DNA from: Hysterangium stoloniferum
Taxonomy: Eukaryota > Basidiomycota > Agaricomycetes > Hysterangiales > Hysterangiaceae
Assembly (NCBI GenBank): GCA_015178975.1
Contig: WHVD01000226.1
Location: 45,912 to 109,911 of the forward strand
DNA length: 64,000 nt
Direction of reading: 5' to 3'
Each line of letters starts with the position of its first letter. The first letter of the stretch is position 1. A program made the position numbers and the translations under genes. Shown here piece after piece: positions 11,685-23,137 of this stretch. The notes beneath the pieces were generated by a model. That model was given only the letters and a program-made list of their open reading frames with translations. It was not told where the DNA came from and made no database searches.

Positions 11685-13928
11685 GACTCTGGAGCTAACT
11701 CTCATATGTTCCTATATTTAAACCTATTCTCAAGCTTCAAAGCAATACATCCACCTTGAAAGATTCATGTCACTGACAAAACAGAATTCCTAGCCACAGG
11801 GATAGGCAATATGTGCATACAAGTGCCAAACAGCAACAAGTCAACTCATGTTACAATTGCAAGATGTGTTGTACTCACCCAAATTGGCTCTTACTCTAGT
11901 TTCCATCACATGCTGTGATAAAAATGGGTTCACATGCACATTTGGCAATGGGAAATGCACTCTTCAAAATCTGAAGGGAGGTATATGCAGACAAATTGAG
12001 CAAATTAATGGTCTCTATCAAACAAGCTATATCAGATACAAAGCCAATAATCTACAAGATGAATCATACACCGCAATGAGTATAAATGAACTGCATACAC
12101 ACATGGGACACATAGCACCAGCTGCTGTGAAGCAAATGGTCGAAAATGGGGCAATTGAAGGAATTACACTAGACCACTCAAAGCCTATCGAGTTTTGTGA
12201 AGCCTATATAAAAGGAAAGATCACTCAAGAACCAATCCCAAAAGTTTATAAATCAGAACAAGCAAAATTTCAAGGCCAGAAGATACACACTGATGTGTGG
12301 GGGCTATCTGAAGTTCAGACCATCAGAGGTTGTAGATGGTATATATCATTTACTGATGATTTTACAAGAGAAACAAGAGCCTGCCTGATGAAAACAAAAG
12401 GAGAAGCATTTCAGAAATACAAGATGTACAAAGTGTTCCTAAAACAACAAAGGAACATTAAAATTAAGAAGTTAAAATCAGACAATGGAGGCAAATATAC
12501 ATCTAACGAGTTCAAAGACTATCTATCCTCACAAGGAACACTCCAGCAATTAACCATTCATGATACTCTCCAACAGAATAGTGTCACAGAAAGACTAAAT
12601 TGAACACTAGTTGAACACATCTGATTGATGCTCGTCACTGCCAAGCTGCCCAAGTTCCTATGGGGTGAGTGCATACAACATATGGTGTATCTAAAAAACA
12701 GAACAGCAACATCAGCTCTCAATGGAAAAACACCATACGAGCTAATTCACAACAAGAAAAACTTAAGTGACTTACCAGAATGGGGAGAAACTGTGTATGT
12801 GAGGATGGAGCCAGAGGGTGGTAAGCTAGGACCCAAAGCAAAAGAGGGCTATTGGGTTGGATACAGCTTTAACAGTGAAGGACACTGCATATATTGGGCA
12901 GAAAAAAATGAACTGTGGCTGTAGAACGAAACATGGCATTTCCTGGGAAAACCAAGGCACCTATACTTATATCAGGAAGGGATCTGGAGTACAGAACAAA
13001 TGAACTGAAGAACAAAATTCTTTCTCAAGAACCCACAGATGTGCCATTGCCCCAATCACCTTATACTGACACTCCAGAGCTACCAGAAACCACAGAATCT
13101 TTACCTCAAGAACAACTGAGACAAAGTACAAGAACCAGATTTCCATCTGATTATATGCACCATCTCAAACAAGGGGAAGGTACTGCAGGTCCCAGCTGAA
13201 TTGAATTCCCTCCAGGACTACAAGTACCAGAAGAACTCAGAAAAGCTACATGTGTTATCTTAGAAGATGAAAATGATTTTGATGAAGATTCAATATCATG
13301 GGAAAGTAACTCAAGTGACCCACCAATTACAATTGATAAGAATGTTTCATATGCAGATGCATACAGCCCACTGGAATGGATGGATTTTATAGATGGGATG
13401 GATAGTGAGAGGTCAGGGACTATAGGGATGCCAGCAAACCTTCAAGAAGGAATACCAGCTACAGTGGAAGATGCTATGAGAGGAGACGATTGGCCATTGT
13501 GGAAACCAGCATTTCTAAAGGAATTAAAAGCCTTGCATGATTTAGGCACCTGGGAACTTGTTGACAAACCTGAGGGAGTCAATATAGTTGGTTCCAAATG
13601 GACACTCAGAATAAAATGCGATGCAAATGGAAACATTACCACATACAAAGCATGACTCGTAGCCCAAGGCTTTATACAAATATTCAGAACAGACTATGAA
13701 GAGATGTTTTCTCCCATTGTTTGTCTGGCTTCACTGAGGCTAATAATAGGCATAGGAGCCCAGAACAACTGGCCTATAGAACAAATGGATGTCAATAATG
13801 CATACTTAATGCAAAGCTTACAGAAACGGTGGATATGCATCAACCACCAGGGTTCCCTCAAGGTCCACCATTGAAAGTACTCAAACTAAAGAAAGCTCTA
13901 TATGGTTTAAAACAATCAGGTAGAGAGT
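11685..13928 (+). pseudogene. pol: Copia pol 5' half: protease, integrase, RT N-terminus
   Basis: The protease motif DSGANSHMF starts at 11685 directly after a TAG. A frameshift near 11840 leads into the open stretch 11848-12603 with the pre-integrase box (LQDVLYSPKLALTLVS), the HHCC region where the third position reads FCEAYIKGK (a Cys is lost), the catalytic Asp in KIHTDVWG and the second in SDNGGKYTS. TGA codons at 12601-12603 and 12622-12624 interrupt the conserved TERLN-TL region holding the catalytic Glu. RT starts near 13440 (TWELVDKPEGVNIVGSKW), with a TGA in YKA-LVAQGF and later frameshifts. Gypsy-2 is inserted right after KALYGLKQSGRE. Confidence 0.85.
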
Positions 13929-14260
13929 TGTAAGGGGACAAGTCATTCACACTTTATATTCCACAGATTAGTACCCCCCAGATTATGCTCTATTGTCTAT
14001 TCCATTTTATTGCCTTCCCATTACAGGGCACCTTATTCTTTATAGGGTATATTGAACTGATGTGTGAGGGCACTTATGGCATGGGAAAATATGCTTCATA
14101 CTGTATAGCTGACATGTCACACCTAGTAGAGTTTCCTTAGACTTTTCTCTTTGGATTTCCTCTACTAGGTGAGTAGATAGTTGTTTTGTATTTAGTTACT
14201 TATATATATCTTTGGATTTCCTCTACTAGTGTGATACCCACTATTAGGGTTGCCCTTACA
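13929..14260 (+). repeat. Gypsy-2 5' LTR
   Basis: It starts TGTAAGGGGAC and ends GCCCTTACA. It contains a doubled CTTTGGATTTCCTCTACTA block (about 14150-14170 and 14211-14229). Relative to the 3' LTR it has 11 extra bases near 14170 (GTGAGTAGATA-like). Confidence 0.95.
14139..14148 (+). promoter_or_regulatory. Predicted 5' end of Gypsy-2 transcript (self-primer sequence)
   Basis: AGACTTTTCT is exactly complementary to the sequence just inside the 5' LTR (14263-14272). In Tf1/sushi-type elements the first bases of the mRNA fold back onto the primer-binding site, so this position is the predicted R start. The same sequence recurs in the 3' LTR. Confidence 0.65.
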
Positions 14261-14262
14261 GT

Positions 14263-14272
14263 AGAAAAGTCT
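14263..14272 (+). promoter_or_regulatory. Self-priming primer-binding site of Gypsy-2
   Basis: AGAAAAGTCT starts two bases after the LTR end. It does not begin with TGG as tRNA-primed sites do. It is a 10/10 reverse complement of 14139-14148 inside the LTR. This is the arrangement known from Tf1-type chromoviruses that prime reverse transcription with their own 5' RNA end. Confidence 0.7.
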
Positions 14273-14373
14273 CGCAGTCTTCTAGGACCGGCTGTGATTG
14301 CTACTATGAGTAATAGACATAGTAAACCCGCAACCCCTCCTCATATTCTCATCACCCCACCTCGTATTTTGGG

Positions 14374-15615
14374 ATGTCTCTGCCTCCAGAGCTTGAGCAA
14401 CGCCTGCAAGGGATGGAACAGAACACTCAGGATAGTGTCAAAGCTCTTACAGACCTCATTACGCAACTCCAACTCACCATTAGAAATCTCACGAATTCCA
14501 CACTCCCCTCTTCGTCAACCACACCCTCTACTCATCCTGTAAACCCAGTCACCGCATCCACCCCACCTCTCACAACGTCAGTCCGAACAACGCGTCATCC
14601 GAAAGGCTTGAAACCGAGTGACTTCGACGGCAATAGAGATGGTGGCCGCAATTTTCTACATTCGTGCTACACCTATATGATGTTGTGCCCTGAAGATTTC
14701 CCGGATGATGACACACGTATTCTTTGGGTCCTGACTTTCATGAAAACTGGCCGAGCCGCAACTTGGGCAAGCAAGGTGATCCTGAGGCACCATGCTAAAG
14801 GAATTATGTTCATGGACTGGGGCGATTTTCAGACTCAATTCGAAGCGGAGTTCTACCCGCAATTTGAACAAGAGGCCGCCGCCAGTCATCTCAACTTTAT
14901 GGCGTATTTTCAAGGCACCTGGCATATCGACCTTTACATTGATGATTTCCACGAAACGGCCCGCAAGGCAGAGTACACTGGCATGCCCGCAGTCATGGTG
15001 TTCAGGGCAGGTCTAAACCGCAGCGTCGAACGACAGGTCGCAACCATGACGGTCAGTCACCCAGGTAATAGCGACCTCGACAGATGGTTTGAGACCACGC
15101 ACATCGCAGTGCAAGCCCAGATGGCCAGCGACGTGTTCCAACAGTCGCTCCAGCGTCGCAACTTACCCTCGAGAATGCCGGTCATTTCGTCGACAACCGG
15201 GTCGCATTCGCATCCAACCCCAACACCCGTTCACATCAACTACGCACCGCTGCCGGGGCTGCCCCCCGGACTTCCCTTCCAGGCTCCGTCGACACAGCGG
15301 GGGTCCACAATCGGAACCGTACCTATGGAAGTGGACCGGGTGCGTCGTGCACAGCAGCGCATCCCTCTCAATACCTGTCGGAAGTGTGGACAGGTGGGTC
15401 ATTGGGCACGCGATTGTCCAGAGATAAGAGAAATCCTCCGTTTCCTAGCAGAAGACCCAGATGACCTGTTGGCATTCACTCAAGATATATTGGCATTAGA
15501 GGATGCAGGCCAGATTTCCAATATGGACAAGGAGTCACCCCACTGGGACAGTTGGTGGAACAGGGTTTTCCCCCCAGCAACGAGTGAAGGATGTGCCCTC
15601 ATTGCTTATTCATGA
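14374..15615 (+). CDS. gag: Gypsy-2 Gag polyprotein, intact
   Basis: This encodes 413 residues. A short N-terminal coiled-coil-like stretch ([20 protein letters not shown]) and a Ser/Thr/Pro linker precede the retrotransposon gag domain (about residues 75-250: [36 protein letters not shown]). A CCHC knuckle [14 protein letters not shown] sits near residue 345. It forms the particle and binds the element RNA. The start ATG was chosen because it is the first in frame after the leader. The pol frame overlaps its last 113 bases. Confidence 0.92.
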   Translation: MSLPPELEQRLQGMEQNTQDSVKALTDLITQLQLTIRNLTNSTLPSSSTTPSTHPVNPVTASTPPLTTSVRTTRHPKGLKPSDFDGNRDGGRNFLHSCYTYMMLCPEDFPDDDTRILWVLTFMKTGRAATWASKVILRHHAKGIMFMDWGDFQTQFEAEFYPQFEQEAAASHLNFMAYFQGTWHIDLYIDDFHETARKAEYTGMPAVMVFRAGLNRSVERQVATMTVSHPGNSDLDRWFETTHIAVQAQMASDVFQQSLQRRNLPSRMPVISSTTGSHSHPTPTPVHINYAPLPGLPPGLPFQAPSTQRGSTIGTVPMEVDRVRRAQQRIPLNTCRKCGQVGHWARDCPEIREILRFLAEDPDDLLAFTQDILALEDAGQISNMDKESPHWDSWWNRVFPPATSEGCALIAYS

Positions 15616-18600
15616 CCAACTTCACAGTGTAACAATAGATAAGATAGAGCCCCAATACACTCCTTCTATTCATGCTGAAACTGTGAAACCAATAGTCACA
15701 TCTAATCTCCCAAAACCCTACACCCATCTCCCGAAGTGGGAGCGGAGGTTGCCATCCACCTACATCATATGTTCAACCCCCTCAACCAATTCCTTGTCCT
15801 TGTCAATTCAGATTCAGGCAACAGACACTGTGGAGATCCATGCCCTGAGTGCTCTTTTAGATTGTGGCGCTACAGGACTATTCATTGACAGGGACTTTGT
15901 TAAAAAGAAGCACCTCACCACTCGTTCCCTCACTTGTCCAATTCCAGTCCTCAATGTTGATGGCACTCACAATGAGGCAGGTGCTATCATGGAAGTAGTT
16001 GACCTCATCCTGTGTTATAAAGATCATTATGAGCGTGCGGTCTTTGCAGTCACAAGTTTGGGTCACCACAAGATGCTTCTTGGAGTTACCTGGCTGCAAC
16101 AGCATAACCCAGAGATGGATTGGTCAACAGGCAAGGTCACCATGAGTCAATGCCCATCCCAATGCCAGACTTGCCAACAAGAATTAAAGGAAGAGCATCA
16201 GGCAGCTGCAAAGCTTCGGTCTTGTTGTACCGGGCCATTACCGATGCCCACCACTCCTATAGAAGATGATTCAATAATGGAGGGAGAGGTAGAAGAAGAT
16301 ACCGAAGAAGATACTGATATTCGGGAAGATGGAGACCGCATTTGGGTGGCCTCACTTCCCCCAGAAGAAGAGTTTATTCGTGCAAGTACCACCACCTCCC
16401 AGCGTCTTGCAGAGGCATTTCGTCGTAATTCCCAACCAACGACTTTAGGTAAGGGATCAGTACAAGATCAAATTCCTGGATATCTGCATGAATATGTGGA
16501 CATCTTTTCCAAGGCCTCTTTTGATAGGCTCCCTGACCAGAAATCCTGGGACCATGCCATTGAACTGGTACCAGATGCCAAACCTTCGTCTTGCAAGGTG
16601 TACCCTCTAGCTCCAAATGAACAGGCAGAGCTTGATTCCTTCCTTCAAGAGAACCTATCCACAGGCCATATCCGACCCTCAAAGTCACCCATGGCTTCCC
16701 CAGTTTTCTTTATTAAGAAAAAGGATGGGTCCCTTCGTTTAGTACAGGACTATCGTGTTCTCAATGCTGTCACTATCAAAAACCGATACCCCCTTCCTTT
16801 GATCTCTGACCTTATCAATCAGCTACGTGGAGCGCGCTATTTCACCAAATTAGATGTATGATGGGGCTACAACAATGTAAGGATCAAAAAAGGGGATGAA
16901 TGGAAAGCAGCCTTTCACACCAACTGGGGATTGTTTGAACCCCTTATTATGTTTTTTGGACTTACCAACAGCCCCTCCACCTTCCAGACAATGATGAATG
17001 ACATTTTCCATGACCTCATCATGGAGGGTGTAGTGGTCATTTATCTGGATGATATCTTGATATTCACCAAAACACTGCAAGAGCACTACCGTGTGTCACA
17101 GCTAGTCATGCAACAGCTACACCAGCATAAACTCTACCTCAGGCCAGATAAGTGTGAATTTGAGAAGACCAAGATTGAGTATTTGGGACTCATCATTTCA
17201 GAGGGTCAGGTGGAGATGGATCCGATCAAAGTGGCTGGTGTAGTGGAATGGCCAGCTCCAGGTAGCCGTAAGGAAGTACAGTCCTTCCTAGGGTTTGCCA
17301 ACTTCTACCGACGCTTCATCAAGGACTTCTCTCACCATGCACATCCCTTGTTTGATCTCACCAAAAAGGATCAGCCTTGGAAGTGGGACAAAGAGGAAGT
17401 GAGTGCCTTCCACAATCTCAAGCATCTGGTGACTTCAGCACCAGTTCTTGCCTTTGCGAAAGATGACCTTCCATACCGTATTGAGGCTGACAGTTCAGAC
17501 TTTGCCACAGGGGCAGGACTGTCTCAGCAGTCACAGGAGGATGGCAAGTGGCATCCCATTGCATTCTATTCCAAAAGCCTCAATGAGGTGGAATGCAATT
17601 ATGACATTCATGATAAGGAGATGCTGGCTATTATCCGGGCACTGGAAGAGTGGCGTCACTTTGTAGAAGGTGCTGAGCATAAGTTCGAAATCTGGACAGA
17701 CCATAAGAACCTGGAATACTTTCGCACATCTAAGAAGTTGAACCGGAGGCAATCCAGATGGTCACTGTACTTGGCATGGTTTGACTTTGAGATGCATCAT
17801 CGCCCGGGAGTCTCTATGGGAAAATCAGATGCTCTATCCAGACGTGCTGACCATGGTTCTGGTGCAGAAGACGACAAGGATATGGTACTCCTCTGACCAG
17901 AATTGTTTGCTATTCGAGCATTGGAAGGGGTAGAGGTTTATAGTGAAGAATGGGACATCCTGAAGGATGTCCGGAAAGGCTTAAAGGAGTCCACCCCAGA
18001 AGATGCAGTGGCGAATGCCGTTCAGGAGATGTGCAAGACTAAAAGCAGGTCTATACAGTCCTCAGAGTGGTCAGAATCAGAGGGCCTACTCCTGTTTTGT
18101 GGTAAGGTATATGTTCCAGACCACTTGGACCTCCGCCACCGCATTATGGCCCAACATCAAGATACCAAGGTGACAGGCCATCCAGGCAGGTGGAAGACTT
18201 TAGAGCTCATTTCCAGGAATTACTGGTGGCCCCAAATGTCCAGACATGTAGGACTCTATGCCAAGACTTGTGATGTGTGCTTGTGAACCAAGACCATCCG
18301 GCATAAACCTATGGGCCAGCTGCATCCATTGCCAATCCCCAGTCAACGCTGGGAAGTGATCAGTGTGGACTTCATTACAGAACTGCCAGAGGCCCATGGT
18401 TTTGATGTGATTATGAATGTGGTTGACTCACTCTTGAAACGGGCACAATTCATCCCTACCATGACCACATTGTCAGCAGCAGGTGCAGCACGTCTTTTCC
18501 TACAGCATGTCTGGAAATTACATGGTTTGCCGATGAAGGTGGTTTCGGACTGGGGCTCACAGTTTGTGGCGGAATTCACCAAGGAACTTTACCGCTTGAT

Positions 18601-19503
18601 CGGCATCAAGATAGCCTCCTCTACTGCCTATCATCCTCAGACAGATGGACAGACAGAATGTCTCAACATGGAACTAGAGCAGTACATACGGGTGTTCACA
18701 AATGAGCGACAGGATGACTGGGATGAATTACTCCCCTTGGCAGAGTTCCAATACAATAACCACATCCATTCTTCCACACAACACACACCATTCATGGTTG
18801 ACACTGGTCGACATCCGCACATGGGTTTTGAACCACACCAGGTGCCATCTAGATTGGAATCTGTAAATGAACTTAAAGAGCGTATGGCAGATGCTCTGCA
18901 GGAAGCTAGGGCTGCCTTGCAGAAATCAAAAGAGGACATGGTGAGATACTATAACCGACAACGAGAACCCACTCCAGTCTATCATCCAGGAGATAAGGTG
19001 TTTTTGGATGCAAGTAATCTAGCTACTACCCGACCATCAGCCAAATTGGCACACCAACGTTTGGGCCCCTTCATGGTAGAAAGGGCAGTGGGCACACATG
19101 CATATCGACTGCGTTTACCTCAAAAGCTCAAGTGTTTACACCCAGTTTTTCCTGTTGTTAAACTCATGCTTGCTCCAGTGGACCCATTTCTAGGCCATCC
19201 TAAACCCTACCAACCCCCCCCCCCCCCGATCTTGTAGGTAACCAAGAGGAGTATGAGGTGGAGGAGGTCCTAGATAGCAGGATGCACTACAGGAAGTTCC
19301 AGTATCTTATCAAATGGAGAGGTTATGGCTATGAGGAAAACGAGTGGGTGGATGCCAAGGATGTCCATGCACCGGAACTGGTAGCAGAGTTTCATCAACT
19401 ACACTCAGGTGCACCCAGACCCATTCAGGAGAAAGACTTTGCCATTTTCAGGGACCCCAGGTTGAGGTTGGATAACACTCGTGTGTCAGGACCCCACACC
19501 TAG
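15503..19503 (+). pseudogene. pol: Gypsy-2 Pol: protease, RT, RNase H, integrase, chromodomain
   Basis: Pol lies in the +1 frame relative to gag, overlapping 15503-15615. The protease box reads [12 protein letters not shown] (about 15858). RT has YLDDILIF with intact Asp-Asp (about 17041). RNase H starts at IEADSSDFATG (about 17485). Integrase has the HHCC region ending CDVC (about 18280), D in SVDFITELP, D in VSDWGSQF and E in HPQTDGQTECLN. The frame is open from 15503 to 19237 except TGA at 16859-16861, 17894-17896 and 18284-18286. The chromodomain (EEYEVEEVLDSRMHYRKFQYL..W) is in the -1 frame after a run of 14 C at 19214-19227 and ends at 19503. With those changes reversed it would be a full-length chromovirus Pol. 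Confidence 0.93.
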
Positions 19504-19515
19504 ATGGGGGGGTGA
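19504..19515 (+). promoter_or_regulatory. Gypsy-2 polypurine tract
   Basis: ATGGGGGGGTGA sits between the chromodomain stop and the 3' LTR start at 19516. Confidence 0.75.
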
Positions 19516-19836
19516 TGTAAGGGGACAAGTCATTCACACTTTATATTCCACAGATTAGTACCCCCCAGATTATGCTCTATTGTCTATTCCATTTTATTGC
19601 CTTCCCATTACAGGGCACCTTATTCTTTATAGGGTATATTGAACTGATGTATGAGGGCGCTTATGGCATGGGAAAATATGCTTCATACTGTATAGCTGAC
19701 GTGTCACACCTAGTAGAGTTTCCTTAGACTTTTCTCTTTGGATTTCCTCTACTAAGTTGTTTTGTATTTAGTTACTTGTATATATCTTTGGATTTCCTCT
19801 ACTAGTGTGATACCCACTATTAGGGTTGCCCTTACA
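19516..19836 (+). repeat. Gypsy-2 3' LTR
   Basis: It starts TGTAAGGGGAC, ends CCCTTACA, and is followed by the AGAGT target duplication. It is nearly identical to 13929-14260. Confidence 0.95.
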
Positions 19837-20936
19837 AGAGTGGTATAAACTACTCAGCAAGGTAATGAATCAAATAGAATTCACTTGCTCACTCTCCAAT
19901 CCAGCTGTATTCTACAAACGGATAGGATGCAACACTATCATCATTGCAATAGCTGTAGACGATCTTACTCTTACTGCAAATACGAATGAAGGAATAATTC
20001 AAATAAAGGAGCAATTCAAATCATATTTCAAAATGAAGGAAATGGGAGAATTACATTGGCTACTGAACATAGAGGTCAAATATGATATAAAAGTGCATAC
20101 AATCTCATTTGGACAAACTGCATATATTGACTTAATTATCAAACATTTCAATTTACAAGATGCAGTCCCAGTCACACTACCTATGGAACCCAAGCCATTA
20201 CTATCAAAGGAATAGTGTCATACAACACCAAGAGAGTGCAAAAATATGAAGAATATTCCATATCGTGAAGCCATTGGTTCATTAATGTGGGCCGCAATGG
20301 GTACCAGGCCAGATATTGCCTTTGCAGTATCTATTTTATCCCAATTTATGGAAAATCCAGGACAGGTACATTGGGAAGCAACAAAAAGAGTACTGAAGTA
20401 TTTGAAAGGGACACAAGATTTCAAACTAACATTGGGGAGGAACAAAGAAGGAATAATAGGATATACAGATATAGATTGGGGACAACAACCAGATCACCAT
20501 TCAATGTCAGGTTACTGTTTTCTATTAAATGGTGGCACATTCTCTTGGAGTTCAAACAAACAAAGGCTCATTACTTTATCTCACACTGAAGCTGAGCTTG
20601 TTGCAGCTACATATGCCATCAAAGAGGCATGCTGGATTTGCAAGTTTATGAATGAGGTTTTCCATCCATTCATTTCACCAATAGCACTACACTGTGATAA
20701 TCAAGCTGCCATTATCATATCAAAAAATAATGATTTCAAGGATGAACAAAGCACATCAACATACAATACCAATTCATATATGAAATTGTCGAGAATGACA
20801 CAGTTACACTCATATATTGCCCAACCAAGGAGATGATAGCGGATATATTCACCAAAGCTCTACCTTGTCCAAAGATTATTCATTTTATATCGAAACTTGG
20901 TCTTATCAAAACTCGACTTGAGGGGAAGTGTTAGTA
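19837..20936 (+). pseudogene. pol: Copia pol 3' half: RT C-terminus and RNase H
   Basis: The copia frame resumes after Gypsy-2 with EWYKLLSKVMNQ. The RT active site reads AVDDLTLTAN. TAG near 20213 and a frame change precede the RNase H part (20246-20836), with YREAIGSLMWAAMGTRPDIAFAV, GYTDIDWG and HTEAELVAA. Coding similarity continues in another frame (PTKEMIADIFTKAL) to a stop just before the polypurine run. The joined copy cannot be functional. Confidence 0.88.
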
Positions 20937-21194
20937 ATCAAGTCTTCCCATAATACTTAACTGAAGTATAGATCCAATGATGAGTATATGCACATATATG
21001 CACATATATTGTAGTGCCATCAAGGGGGAACTAACTCCTTAATTACAAATCTCTCCTTAATGATGCAACTAATTAGAAACTTTGATTAGTTAAATTCCTC
21101 CTATTTACTCTCCTAAAGAATTCCCCTAAAGTGATGAAAAGTAAATAAAAAGACTCAATACTTGGGAGAATAACCCAAAACTTTAAAAGTTATT
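20929..21194 (+). repeat. Probable start of copia 3' LTR; right end not defined
   Basis: TGTTAGTAATC follows the polypurine run directly, as expected for an LTR start. The 5' LTR is outside the window, so the LTR length cannot be set. No gene is seen here. The sequence is AT-rich. Confidence 0.55.
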
Positions 21195-21400
21195 TATCCA
21201 CTAAAGTATATATATTTATATTGTTTGTTGTAAAATTAATATTTAATCAAATTCAGTTGATTAGGTATTGCTCTGAAGAATGCAAAAATATTAATATTTA
21301 TCCTATATCTGACAAAATTTAGTCAAACAATCATCTGTAGATTATTCTTTTGGAATAAATTGCACAATGGGGATTGGTACCCCAGATAGTTCTGGTTAAC
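21195..21400 (+). repeat. Diverged direct repeat, copy 1 (interrupted by solo LTR)
   Basis: It shares an ordered series of blocks (ATATATTTATATTGTTTG, CAAACAATCATCTGTAGATTA, TAGTTCTGGTTA) with 22763-23022. Similarity continues after the solo LTR at 22225-22265. It may be an LTR pair of an older element or a tandem duplication. Confidence 0.6.
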
Positions 21401-22219
21401 TGTTAGGATACACACACAGGCCAGGTTTCCAGAGAAACCCGCGGGATATCCGGTAGGACTTGGCTTCAGCTTATAGGCTGCGCCCTCACTAGATCGTGTT
21501 GTCCAATTTCAGACAGGCGGACGGGAGTCCCGGGGAGTCCGGGCAGGGGTTCGTGGGTCGTAGGTCGTAGGTCGTGAGTCGTGAGTTGAGAGTCGAGATG
21601 GTCGAGAGAGTTTAGATGCGTCGGAGCCCGTGGGCTCCGACTAGTGCGAGCGGTCTGATAAGAGTAGGTTTTAGAGAGGAAAATGTATTAGATTACTGGG
21701 GGGAATCTAAGCTAATTTTCTGACTGGATTGTATGTACAACATCTGCCAGTTTATATAGACCGTGGAATGCATGACATACCGAATCCAGTAATAATGAGA
21801 CGAAACAAGCAAAACACAAAACGGGAATAGTAAACACCAAATTGGTGTTAGGAACGGGACGGAACGGAGCGGAGTCCGAATCGTGACAAAGCATAACCCA
21901 TAACAGGAAACGGAGCGGGAGTGGAGTCCTAAATCGTGACAGGTCATTTGACTAAAACGGGAACGGGGCTCGATTAGAGTGGTGACGGGATTCTAAGTGG
22001 GGACCGGTGACTGATGCGTGGGACAAAGATGGACATAGACAGAGACGGGATCCGGGGGAAGTCCGGTGACTGATATGTGTCTTAATGAGGTCGAACGTAA
22101 CGAGTCTTGATGTAACGGAGTCTGGGCGGGAAATCCTATAAACAGACGATTGGTACTTGTAGCGCGTGGGGGCGTACGAGTTAGTGCCCGGAGTCCGGTG
22201 GGATTGTCCGGTCGTAACA
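21401..22219 (+). mobile_element. Solo LTR, 819-bp family, copy 1
   Basis: It runs from TGTTAGGATAC to GTCGTAACA with a perfect 5-bp target duplication TTAAC (21396-21400 and 22220-22224). It is the same family as 56993-57811, also 819 bp. The promoter-like motif GGCTTCAGCTTAT lies about 60 bp in (21456-21489). GTCGTAGGTCGTAGGTCGTG-type short tandem repeats lie near 21550-21590. No internal retroelement sequence remains, so it is a recombined solo LTR. Confidence 0.93.
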
Positions 22220-22224
22220 TTAAC

Positions 22225-23130
22225 TCTCTAAACCAACTAAATTTAAATTATATGAAATATATTTGAAAGTTTGCTTGTATACAAGAGAATACATCATAAC
22301 CCAAAGATTAAGTCATAACCCAAATAATCTAGGTTAATCCAAATAATCTTGTTTAACCCAAATAATCTTGTGTAACTATGTCATTTGTGTGTATTTTAAA
22401 AAGGCATGCATATTTTAAAGATGAAATTTCAGGTAATTAAACATAAACTCATAGAATAAGTCGTCATGGCCAGAAGGAATAGTCTTACTTAGAAAATATG
22501 AGGATTATTCAGTAAAATTTTGTATATTCAATAAAGTGTGACCATCCTCCTCACCACATACCTCAGTGAAACTTGTTCACTCACTGAGATGAACTTACAG
22601 ATCAAGTCCTTTCGTGTTTCCACCTTTAAATTTAACAATAATAAGTAGTAACTGATGTTATACTTATAGTAAAGTAGTGAGTGCTATTAGAGGCCCCTCT
22701 CCTTATCCATTTCTCTTTGGATATCCCACTGCTAGGAGGATAAACAAAAACTATGAAATTATTTACTCAATCAAGTATATATATTTATATTGTTTGGCAA
22801 AGAATTAATATTACATAAAATCCAGTCCATCAGGTGTCACTCTGGAGAACAAGGAAGTATTAATTAATATATATCTTGTATCAGATAAAAGTTGGTCAAA
22901 CAATCATCTGTAGATTATCCTTTTGGAATAAGTTTCACAACATGGATTGGTAGGCTAGATAGTTCTGGTTATGTTTCTGAATCAAATCAAGTTAAATTAT
23001 GTAACTATTTTGCCAGAGTCACACAGATATTGTAAGTGCACTCAGCCCTCTAGCTCTCCACACTAGCCCTCCTACTGCTTAACCCCTTACCATGCAATGA
23101 AGTCTATTCTATGGCTACATTGTAGACTGA
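22225..23130. other. AT-rich non-coding stretch with the second diverged repeat (22763-23022)
   Basis: No frame of interest was seen. Repeated ATAACCCAAATAATCT-type units occur at about 22300-22380. The repeat at 22763-23022 is the partner of 21195-21400. Confidence 0.55.
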
Positions 23131-23137
23131 CAAACTC

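Larger units (their letters stand above)
13929..19836 (+). mobile_element. Gypsy-2: nearly intact chromodomain Ty3/gypsy retrotransposon
   Basis: The element is 5908 bp with LTRs 13929-14260 (332 bp) and 19516-19836 (321 bp). It is flanked by a perfect 5-bp target duplication AGAGT (13924-13928 and 19837-19841). Gag is fully open. Pol is one frame with only three TGA codons and a poly-C frameshift. The LTRs differ by about four transitions and one 11-bp length change, so this is the youngest large insertion in the window. Confidence 0.97.
10747..20928 (+). mobile_element. Copia LTR retrotransposon, internal region, interrupted by Gypsy-1 and Gypsy-2
   Basis: Domain order is gag, protease, GAG-pre-integrase, integrase, RT, RNase H, which is Ty1/copia order. 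The left part and 5' LTR lie outside the window, cut off by Gypsy-1. Gypsy-2 (13929-19836 plus a 5-bp duplication) splits the RT. A polypurine run AGGGGAAG (20921-20928) is followed by TGTTAGTAATC at 20929, the probable start of the 3' LTR. Coding sequence carries many stops and frameshifts, so this is an old copy. Confidence 0.9.
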
